From Actinomycetes bacterium (GTDB taxonomy: Bacteria > Actinomycetota > Acidimicrobiia > Acidimicrobiales > Acidimicrobiaceae): 5,958 nt of DNA. The stretch is taken from NCBI GenBank assembly GCA_021844725.1, contig JAKBSX010000210.1:1-5958 (forward strand), read 5' to 3'. Position 1 is the stretch's first letter; each line of letters begins with the position of its first letter. A program made the translations under genes and the position numbers. Shown piece by piece: positions 1 through 5,958 of this stretch. The notes beneath the pieces are model-generated. The model saw only the letters and a list, made by a program, of their open reading frames with translations, was not told the origin of the DNA and made no database searches.

Positions 1-35
1 GTTATGACGAGACCTTTATCCCCTACCTTTTATAG
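1..35 (+). other. 3' end of an intron in the histidine kinase gene (partial)
   Basis: The kinase reading frame runs back from the HATPase domain to an in-frame TGA at 5-7, so the exon must begin after it. A pyrimidine-rich stretch ending in TTTTATAG (28-35) is a good acceptor, and TATGAC at 4-8 resembles a branch point about 28 nt upstream. Splicing here keeps the sequence SPFMVQAQQKGV in the protein, which resembles the segment between the dimerisation helices and ATPase domain of hybrid kinases such as ArcB (QAQQKG). An alternative acceptor is the CAG at 62-64, preceded by CTGCTCTCC; it would remove those residues. The donor is outside the window, unless the GTTATG at position 1 is itself a weak donor. 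Confidence 0.55.
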
Positions 36-1054
36 TACAAAGCTGCTCTCCTTTCATGGTGCAGGCTCAACAGAAAGGAGTCACTTATTCAATACTCGCT
101 AATGATTTTGAGGATCTAAGTGATGAGAACTACCTTCGACATTGGAATTTGTCGATAGATAAGGCCAAGATGTCCCAAGTTATGAGAAATCTTTGTAGTA
201 ATGCCATCAAATTCACTAAGCCTGGGGGTTCCGTTGCGATAACAGCTCAGATAATCATTGAGAAGGAAGATCAGACGTATTTGCGGATGGAGATCAAAGA
301 TACTGGTTACGGAATTGCACTAGAAAATCAACATCGAGTGTTTAATGAGGTAGTGCAATTCCATGCGAGTAAGCAACAGGGAGGAGGAGGAAGTGGATTC
401 GGTCTCGTCATAACGAAAAAAATTGTCGAGTTACATGGGGGTAAGGTCGGTCTATGGTCAGAGGGAGAGGGAAAAGGGTGCACATTTTTTGTTGAACTTC
501 CTGTGCATGAATGCGAAGTCGACACAGAAGAATATGAACAGTATCGCTTCACCTGCAGTCGGCAAAGTGTACGTTCGAGTCTACATTCTACAGCCTCAAA
601 AAATAAAATTGAGGGGAAGTTTTGCTTTTCCAACAAAGAGCCGAAAAGAAAACTGAACGTACTTGTCGTGGATGACTCAAGTCTTAACAGAAAGATGATA
701 AGAAAAATGTTAGAGCGGTTGGGGCATTTTGTTGAGGAAGCGGATGATGGAGACATCGCTGTTGAGAGGTTCCAAAATTCTTTAAAAGCTGAGAAATATT
801 TTGACTTGATTTTGATGGACAGTCAGATGCCGCGTATGTCTGGCCCCGAAGCAGCTTCCATTATTCGGCAGCTTGGGTATACTGGCTTCATTGCGGCTCT
901 TACTGGGAACGCATTGAAAGGAGATATTGAAGAGTATAAGCGTATGGGAGCAGATACCGTGTTGTTGAAGCCTATCGACAGTAAAGTGTTGGATTCGCTG
1001 ATTGAGGAGGTATTTTTGACTCATCAAAAGCCCCTCTTGGAGGTAAATTACTAG
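36..1054 (+). CDS. Hybrid sensor histidine kinase, C-terminal exon (HATPase_c + receiver domain), 5' partial
   Basis: This is the last exon of a hybrid two-component kinase, which autophosphorylates a His in a dimerisation domain (upstream, not in the window) and passes phosphate to its own receiver domain. Residues are numbered from the ATG at 56, which is probably an internal Met. The HATPase_c domain spans about 36-150: N box NLCSNAIKFT (45-54), G1 box DTGYGI (82-87), F box around FNEVVQF (96-102), a glycine-rich G2 box GGGGSGFGL (109-117), then SEGEGKGCTF. A serine- and charge-rich linker (151-198) follows. The receiver domain (about 199-320) is complete: acidic pair D206/D207, phosphoacceptor D255 in LMDSQMP, T283 in ALTGNA and K305 in LLKPI. 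All residues needed for ATP binding and phosphotransfer look intact. The G2 box reads SGFGL where TGLGL is usual. The frame ends at TAG 1052-1054, just after the last receiver helix. No transmembrane or sensor part is visible, so the stimulus is unknown. The family call is firm; the exact exon start is not. Confidence 0.93.
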
Positions 1055-1234
1055 CTTTTTCGATGAAAGATATAAAGCAGAAGCGGTTACATGTGTTTGA
1101 GTTGGTGTCCACTGCTCTATTGTTTTGATGAATTCGAGTTAAATAATAGCGGCTTAGTACAGAGATCATAACTGCTTGGAAAACGTTTTAAGAGAAAAAT
1201 GGTATTGCACTAATGCTTTCATAAAACGCCACAC

Positions 1235-1250
1235 ATTATTTTAAAATAAT
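1235..1250. repeat. Perfect 16-bp AT-only palindrome
   Basis: ATTATTTTAAAATAAT is identical to its own reverse complement. It lies 180 bp after the kinase stop codon and is flanked by CAC on the left and GTG on the right with a two-base offset. It could be a chance AT palindrome in AT-rich DNA or part of a 3'-end signal. It lacks a loop, so a transcript hairpin would have to open its centre. Confidence 0.5.
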
Positions 1251-1470
1251 TTGTGAACGATTTGTGCAGTTACAGCTACTAAAGTCAATCTCGGATCTAA
1301 TGAAACTAATGTAAATCCGTTTTAAAAGCAATAATACTATTATTTTAGTTAAGTATAATATCGAGTGATCATCGAATTATTTAATCTATAGCCCGAGGAC
1401 GCTCTCTGGCAGTTTAGCGGATCTGGATCTACTGAAAACTGTTGAAAGTAGAGCGATTATCATAGGACCT

Positions 1471-1483
1471 CTACTAATAGTAG
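1471..1483. repeat. Short inverted repeat CTACTA-A-TAGTAG
   Basis: Two six-base arms are separated by a single A, giving a near-perfect 13-bp palindrome in the spacer. It is too tight for an RNA hairpin without opening the centre. A protein-binding half-site pair or chance are both possible. Confidence 0.4.
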
Positions 1484-1774
1484 TCATGGATTCCTGGATC
1501 ATCGAAAATGAAATTCAAAGTACAAAACCGCTTCAATCGAACTAGATTTTCTTCAAATTCGAATAAGAGGTCAATCGATAATCGATCAACTAGAACAAGC
1601 TTCACATTAAAAGATCGGCTTCGAGTCAACTTGGCTCCTTGGAGTAAACTAAAACAAAAGTTTCAATAGTTAGTATCGTTGAAGAGAGCACAATGTCCCC
1701 TCATTCATGACCTCCACCATGAAATTACTGCTTCTGCATCAATACATAAATTAAACGCCATGTGTTCGTCCATA

Positions 1775-1817
1775 TTCACGAATTCGAATTAACTTCTTGT
1801 GAAGTTTGTTCACGAAT
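1775..1817. repeat. Hairpin flanked by a 9-bp direct repeat
   Basis: The direct repeat TTCACGAAT occurs at 1775-1783 and again at 1809-1817. Between the copies lie the palindrome AATTCGAATT (1781-1790, overlapping the first copy by three bases) and an inverted repeat AACTTC-TTGT-GAAGTT (1791-1806; six-base stem, four-base loop). It lies 145 bp past the stop of the minus-strand gene, where a 3' UTR structure would be expected. Function unknown; chance is not excluded. Confidence 0.4.
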
Positions 1818-1961
1818 ACAGGTTTTCAGCTTTTCCTTGCATCATGTAAATCCTTTTTTGCTGTCTACTATAAAAATTCAAGTGAATACGATTAGTCGAA
1901 AATATGTACCGCAGACAACAGATATTTTAAAAAATCAACATGTGAATTGTAAAAGCAAGCA

Positions 1962-4900
1962 CTACGAATTGCTATCTGCGGTAGTTACTGAATCATTAAG
2001 TGATTCTAGAGGGGCAAGTGACCCCATATTTTTCGGTGATGACTTTGCTCTGATCTTCTCCAGCCGCTTGCTGAATGGCTTTGATGAACCACGAATCCCC
2101 ATCTTTTTTTCATGCAAGTCTTTTTTATTAAGATTTTGTGGTGCCTTTGGATCTCCTGCAATTGATGAGGGTCTTCTAATATTTGAATGCATCTTAGAGG
2201 GGGTAAAGAGCGGAGGGAGTTTTGCAGGAGAATGCAAGCGCGATGCCGAATAACCACCGATACTGATTAGTGTAGGTGATGGCGGTCTCTCGATGATGCC
2301 GGCACTACGCAGCCCTGGTCGACATGCCTCGAGATAAAAGTAGTCAGCTTCAAAATCTTGCGGCATGGAAAAAAGAGTTCCAACTGTTGGAAGAGCATTC
2401 TTGAGCTGGTCAAAATACGAAAGGTCTGAGTCTCCGACTTTCACAAAAGTTTGCTGGCCAGTCTTAGGTCTTTCATTCACAATCGTCATGAAACTTGCGG
2501 AGGCGAGATTTTTTGTTGTGATTGTCATTGAAAGTAGATCGTCTTCCCTCGAAAGCTCTGATACATTAAGCGTATTTTGTCGGTCCGTTTCGGTGAGTTC
2601 ATCATTTGCACGACTTGGGTGAGCTCGCGAGGACTTAAACTGAAAGGGGATAAACGGCTCGTATACTAAAGAACACATTTCCTCTATCTCCCGCCGCTGC
2701 TGGGCTTCCTGTTCAAGTAATTTAGAGTAGACGCAGCTAAGAATATCCTCATGCTCCATTTTGGCGATCTCATGGAGGTGACGAATTAATTCGCGCTGGG
2801 CGGAATCTTCAGCTGCCATTAGTTCATTCTCACGGCGAATATCTTCTGTCATCTCTGCTAATCTACGTTGCTCCATTCTTTCCTGCTCTTGTTGAGCTAA
2901 CCTTCGAAGTCTTTGCTCTTCTTCGGCCTTCTCGCGTAATATTCGTTGCTCGGACTCCAATCTTTTCACCTCCTGAAGATGAGCGTAGTGCTTGCGAAGT
3001 CGAATACGAGCCTCGGCCCTCTCAGTGATAGCCTTTTCTCTTTCAATTTGTTGCAAGCGCGCTTGTTCAGCTTCCTCTTTAATGCGGCGCTGCTGTTCCA
3101 ACCACTCTTGCATCTCTCTTTCACGCTTTCTTTGTGCCTCCTGTTCGAGTTTGACTTGGGACTGAAAGTCTTTAACCTCATCCTCGTTCAGAAGGCCACT
3201 ACCATGAATCCTAAATTCCATTTTAACGGGACATCTGGAATTGCAGAAGAAACTTGCCATTGTGGGCTTATTCCGATATACAGTCTCTGGAGATCTTCAG
3301 CGTTATTCTCTAACGGCCGGCTGTAAGAAAATTCAGCAATACTTTTCTCTTCTATCTCCGTGTAATATCGCAAAAGGAAAGACCTTTTGTCCTCCTGTTC
3401 CATAATTTGCCGCCCTTCAGCTAGCCTATCATTCGCTCGCATCAACCAAGCGACGTATGACTCCTTTTTCTGACCCTCTTTCTCAGCGAGACGCATAATG
3501 GCATCATCTGCATCATCATCGTTGTACCACGATAACATTTCAATCAAAGTGTATCCCTGATTTTCCTTAGAAGCGAACAGCTTGAACCTCTTTTGGGGAA
3601 TACTAAATGGCGGAACCAGCATTCCGATTCGTGGAAACATGAATCGCTGACAGAGGCGATTCGAATTTACGGGTGGCCAAAAAAATTTAAGGACACCAAT
3701 CCGCCTTGTAGATAAAACGATATCCAGCTGACGGCGATAGAGTGCAATGCGAATAGTGCTACCTGAAACTGTAAAAACTGCTTGCTCGTATGCTTTGACG
3801 AGTTCGGAAAACGAGTAATCGGCATCCTCATTCTTCCTTTTGAATATGCTGAGAAGTTCATCAACACCGTCAGCACTGAAACTAGTATCGTGAAAGAAAC
3901 TATTACTGCTGTCTTCAGAAGAACTTCGCTCAAGTTCTTGATGCGATGATGTGTGGAGAGAAGCTTGAAGGGTATGATACTGCGGCAATGAAAAGAGTCC
4001 TTCCGCGACGGCAAAATCCTTGTCTACAAGCGGCCTTTCAAATCGTTCAGCAACCAGAACTCGCGCGACGGTCGGCACACCCATTCCTTTCTGTGAATTT
4101 AATTCTTCATCACCAGCATACCACGACCAGAATTTCGAAAAAATCACTGATCTGGTTCTGTTGTAACCACCATCCATAATGTTATCTTCAGCATCAGGAA
4201 CCAATACACCATCGTTAACCGCTAATTCAGCGACGTAATTAAGCATGCATGCGACACTGACTTCAAGCCACTATCCAGGTTAATAATGATAAAGGAAAAT
4301 CCACAAATCCATTTTACCTTTTCAGTAATACTGCACATATGCCAAGGCTTCACTGGTCTACGTCGTGTCCCTGGTAAAGTCATAACTGTGGCAGCAGGAG
4401 GATCATCAGGAACAAACGTAAGTGATGAGAGGGGATGAGTAAATATACTTATTCCGCTAATCTCTTGATAGGTCATATAGCCAAGTCTTGCGGGGCTTAT
4501 TTGTGTAGATTCTGATGGAATGACATTATTCTCTTGCAGAACACGGATTAACTTTGCGGCCGCCATTATAAGGCCCACTTCTTCGTCTGAAAGGAGCATT
4601 CGTCTGGAAAATAAATCATCATATCTCAGCTTCTGGCCGTAATATTTTCTGGACAAAAAGATTTAAGCGAATGGAACGAGAGAACGATCATATCATACTT
4701 ATATAATTCAACGAGAGAGCGAATACGTTCATCACACTGCTTGAGAAGACTCGTCCTTTCTGCTAGGAGAGCAGTTCGATCTATCAGCCGTTCCTTCATA
4801 GTTGAAGCCATGGTAATGATGATGGTTAGATCCCCTTTGACATCATGATCACTATTGGAGACGCTGCATTCGGAAGGTATGGTGGACTTCCGAGCCAAAT

Positions 4901-5958
4901 ATGCCTCGATGCCGCCCTTGTACCAAGATCGAAACTTAAAATAAAGATTTTCTAGAATCTTCCGAGAGTTGTCAGCTGCAACCTCCATGAAGTCATTTCC
5001 ATCACCTAAATCGGTTATGCTCCCCCTTTCTTCGGCTGACGACGAAATTGATTCGTCCTCTTCACTTTCTCCACCTTGGGATGCTGACGGCGACATTTCC
5101 AGCGCGCTGTTTTGCTCTCGCCTATCTGCAGTGAAGCTGAGAAAAGGTCGATTGCGGACGATTTGCTGAAAACGTAGCCATTCCATGTTCCTTTCATCTT
5201 CGAAACTACTGCGGAGAAAAGAAAACTCTTCTGGACTCATGATACCCTCCTGAACCACCTTACCACGGAAGAAATCGCTCTTTAGCACAAACTCGATTTC
5301 GCGATCGAGGAAATCATGCCTATGTTTAGTTACGAAACCACGCCGATTTCCCCACCACCAGCTGATGAAAGAATCAACAGCAAAGTCGGAGCCTGATTTT
5401 ATCAAACTTGGTCTGACCTTAGAGGCAGAAGGAATCAGGACTCTAGCAGCGATCGCGAACCTCTGAACGTGAACATCTTGACAGGCAGCGAGAATCTCTT
5501 GCTCTTTCATGTATTCCGTGAGTGATGTCCACTCTATATCGTAGTTCTCAACTAACGTTGTAAACTCTGAAGACGTTGCGAGTATCTGCTCATCCGAGCT
5601 GAATATTTCGTCATCAGTGTGGGCATTAACGTATCGCACGCATGCGTAAGCCCTGTAAGTCGTATTCGGCCTTAAATTATCAAATGTCAAAACCACTGGC
5701 CTTTTCGAGCTCTTAGGAATATCTTGTGACAATAGCGATCCACCACCAGAATAAAGAATAGGATCTTTATCCCTTAATTGAAGTGAGGAAGGGGGGGCCC
5801 GTGTAGCCGGTACAATAGCGACAATTACACTGTGAGCTTCTGTTGCCTTCACCCGTATCTCTACTGAGTATTGCTGGACAGACCTTAATTCAATCGAAAC
5901 TCTACCAGATTGTGACCGCGTCTCATAACCCTTTAACTGATCGGCAGTCGGAACTCTC
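1962..5958 (-). CDS. Large unrecognised protein: FN3-like domain, SWW/SWY motif repeats, coiled coil, Ser/Pro tail; four exons, 5' partial
   Basis: I do not recognise a named family. Exons on the minus strand are 5958-4699, 4648-4318, 4270-3343 and 3286-1962; joined, they give 1280 residues in one frame, ending at TAG 1962-1964. The first codon in the window (5957-5955) has no start upstream, so the N terminus lies beyond 5958. Residues below count from that codon. An FN3-like fold covers about 20-135. An acidic Ser/Glu-rich stretch sits at 287-320. Motifs of the form hydrophobic-x-Ser-Trp-Trp/Tyr recur at 197-202, 342-346, 577-581 and 775-779. An EF-hand-like segment lies at 667-695. A long Glu/Arg/Gln coiled coil spans about 874-1044, and a basic Ser/Pro-rich tail with SP and TP sites runs from about 1175 to 1275. 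No transmembrane segment is evident within the window. The architecture suggests a scaffold, cytoskeletal or adaptor role, but that is inference. An FN3 domain can be extracellular or, as in cytoskeletal proteins, intracellular. The splice junctions are predicted by eye. Confidence 0.85.
2673..3185 (-). other. Long charged coiled coil in exon 4
   Basis: Residues about 874-1044 are dominated by Glu, Arg, Gln, Lys, Leu and Ala with essentially no Pro or Gly, and Leu/Ile/Met recur at heptad-like spacing (for example LQQIEREKAI, LRRLAQQEQERM). Such stretches form coiled coils or, where Glu and Arg alternate densely, long single alpha-helices. It would give a rod roughly 25 nm long if continuous, at 0.15 nm per residue. 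It likely mediates self-association or acts as a spacer. Confidence 0.85.
3287..3342 (-). other. Intron 3 of the minus-strand gene (56 nt)
   Basis: The donor is GAAAA|GTATTG at 3342 and the acceptor is GATCTCCAG ending at 3287, with AATAACG and GCTGAAG as branch-point candidates. A 56-nt removal joins YTEIEEK to KTVYRNKPTMASFF and moves into the frame that encodes the coiled coil. The earlier acceptor-like TTTTCTTACAG (ending at 3321) would give a 22-nt intron and the wrong frame. A GC-AG intron of 23 nt starting inside the ATGGCAAGT at 3260 would also fit the frame but is implausibly short. Confidence 0.75.
3779..3865 (-). other. Degenerate EF-hand-like segment in exon 3
   Basis: Residues about 667-695 read helix-loop-helix: DELLSIFK, then RKNEDADYSFSE, then LVKAYEQAV. 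The loop (675-686) carries Asn at position 3, Asp at 5, Ser at 9, Phe at 10 and Glu at 12, as in calcium-binding EF-hands. It has Arg instead of Asp at position 1 and Ala instead of Gly at 6. It would bind calcium poorly if at all and may be a structural remnant. Confidence 0.35.
4271..4317 (-). other. Intron 2 of the minus-strand gene (47 nt)
   Basis: The donor is AAG|GTAAAA at 4317 and the acceptor is TGGATAG ending at 4271, with ATTAAC shortly upstream as a strong branch-point candidate. Splicing lies between codons and joins SITEK to WLEVSVACMLNY, restoring the frame of exon 3. Without splicing the exon 2 frame meets a TAG at 4222-4224. Confidence 0.85.
4649..4698 (-). other. Intron 1 of the minus-strand gene (50 nt)
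   Basis: On the minus strand it starts with GTATGA at 4698 and ends with CTTTTTGTCCAG at 4649. A CTTAAAT element 12-18 nt before the acceptor can serve as branch point. Removing it joins ELY to KKYYGQKLRYDD in one frame. Unspliced, the first frame hits a TGA at 4626 and loses protein-like character. The intron interrupts a codon after its second base. Confidence 0.85.
5553..5900 (-). other. FN3-like domain in exon 1
   Basis: Residues about 20-135 alternate hydrophobic residues in a beta-sandwich pattern. The most diagnostic part is LTFDNLRPNTTYRAYACVRY (90-109), matching the FN3 signature in which Leu-x-Pro-x-Thr-x-Tyr precedes strand F. SSEFTTL (129-135) follows as the usual closing Ser-x-x-Phe-x-Thr strand. 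The element ATRAPPSSLQL (51-61) sits where many protist FN3-like domains have a Pro-Pro-Ser turn. The N-terminal half is more divergent, so the left edge is approximate. FN3 domains usually bind other proteins or act as spacers. Confidence 0.6.

Larger units (their letters stand above)
1055..1961. other. AT-rich spacer between two convergent genes, no gene recognised
   Basis: This 907-bp stretch holds the 3' flanks of both genes. It is clearly richer in A/T than the coding regions and full of stops in all frames. No tRNA T-loop pattern, rRNA segment, convincing C/D-box pair or canonical AATAAA signal was found on either strand; ATTAAA occurs on the plus strand near 1606 and 1750. Small inverted repeats occur (listed separately), together with several TCGA tetramers between 1361 and 1624. 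A plus-strand open frame enters its right part and runs into the minus gene, but it has no ATG and resembles nothing. The 3' UTRs and poly(A) sites of both genes must lie here, but I cannot place them. Confidence 0.7.
3503..5369 (-). repeat. Four dispersed SWW/SWY protein motifs
   Basis: Four places in the protein share a hydrophobic-x-Ser-Trp-aromatic core at the end of a probable helix: FISWWWG (5369-5349), KFRSWYKGGIE (4937-4905), KFWSWYAGDEE (4135-4103) and MLSWYNDDDADD (3538-3503). The second and third match at KF-x-SWY-x-G with a Glu nearby and lie on different exons. The residues that follow are partly EF-hand-like: GNRRGFVT after the first copy and D-x-D-x-D after the fourth. They may be worn copies of one helix-loop unit. 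Four copies of so rare a residue pair are unlikely by chance, but homology is unproven. Confidence 0.5.

Noticed and set aside
328..756. Minus-strand open frame of 142 codons opposite the kinase
   Set aside because: It is antisense to the conserved HATPase and receiver coding region, and its Ser/Pro/Cys-rich translation is typical of a shadow frame.
1124..1137. TGATGA as box C of a snoRNA
   Set aside because: No CTGA box D lies at a fitting distance on that strand (the nearest is near 1431), and no terminal stem is visible.
1762..2253. Plus-strand open frame of 163 codons across the 3' end of the minus-strand gene
   Set aside because: It starts at GTG, not ATG, its protein is not low-complexity but resembles nothing, and most of it is antisense to the well-supported exon 4.
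3260..3260. ATG at 3260-3258 as the start of a separate coiled-coil gene
   Set aside because: The frame stays open upstream to the intron 3 acceptor and joins exon 3 in phase; no promoter-like gap separates them.
3188..3286. Unspliced continuation of the exon 3 frame to a TGA (ending in LKWNLGFMVVAF)
   Set aside because: Splicing intron 3 gives a frame that leads straight into the long coiled coil, and the junction has proper GT-AG ends; the continuation looks like read-through of the shifted frame.
1..5958. Bacterial origin, with the kinase as a bacterial hybrid kinase
   Set aside because: The minus-strand gene needs three spliceosomal-type introns, there are no ribosome-binding sites, and the kinase exon is preceded by an acceptor rather than a start.

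Overview
The window looks like nuclear DNA of a microbial eukaryote. The long minus-strand coding region becomes one continuous reading frame only after removing three short GT-AG introns of 50, 47 and 56 nt, each with a pyrimidine-rich or branch-point-like 3' part. The plus-strand gene also appears to begin just after an intron acceptor. Hybrid histidine kinases are absent from animals but common in fungi, oomycetes, other stramenopiles, algae and amoebae. Together with very short introns and a fibronectin-III/coiled-coil protein, this fits a compact-genome protist (oomycete-like stramenopile) or possibly an early-diverging fungus. That assignment is inference; nothing in the window fixes the species.

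Layout. Positions 1-35 are most likely the 3' end of an intron. Positions 36-1054 (+) are the last exon of a hybrid sensor histidine kinase: the end of the dimerisation region, a complete HATPase_c domain (N, G1, F and G2 boxes), a variable linker, and a complete C-terminal receiver domain. Positions 1055-1961 are a visibly AT-richer, 907-bp spacer between two convergent genes, with small inverted repeats and no supported gene. Positions 1962-5958 (-) are one four-exon gene, open at its 5' end, encoding at least 1280 residues: an N-terminal FN3-like domain, a long middle region with four copies of a hydrophobic-x-Ser-Trp-Trp/Tyr motif and a degenerate EF-hand-like segment, a charged coiled coil of about 170 residues, and a basic Ser/Pro-rich tail.

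The two genes face each other tail to tail, so they share a 3' flanking region but no promoter. Nothing shows a functional link between them. The kinase should relay phosphate from a conserved His (upstream of the window) to Asp255 of its own receiver domain (numbering from the Met codon at 56). The minus-strand protein has no recognised enzymatic domain and looks like a scaffold or cytoskeletal/adaptor protein. It is the most novel item here, mainly because of its repeated SWW/SWY motif.
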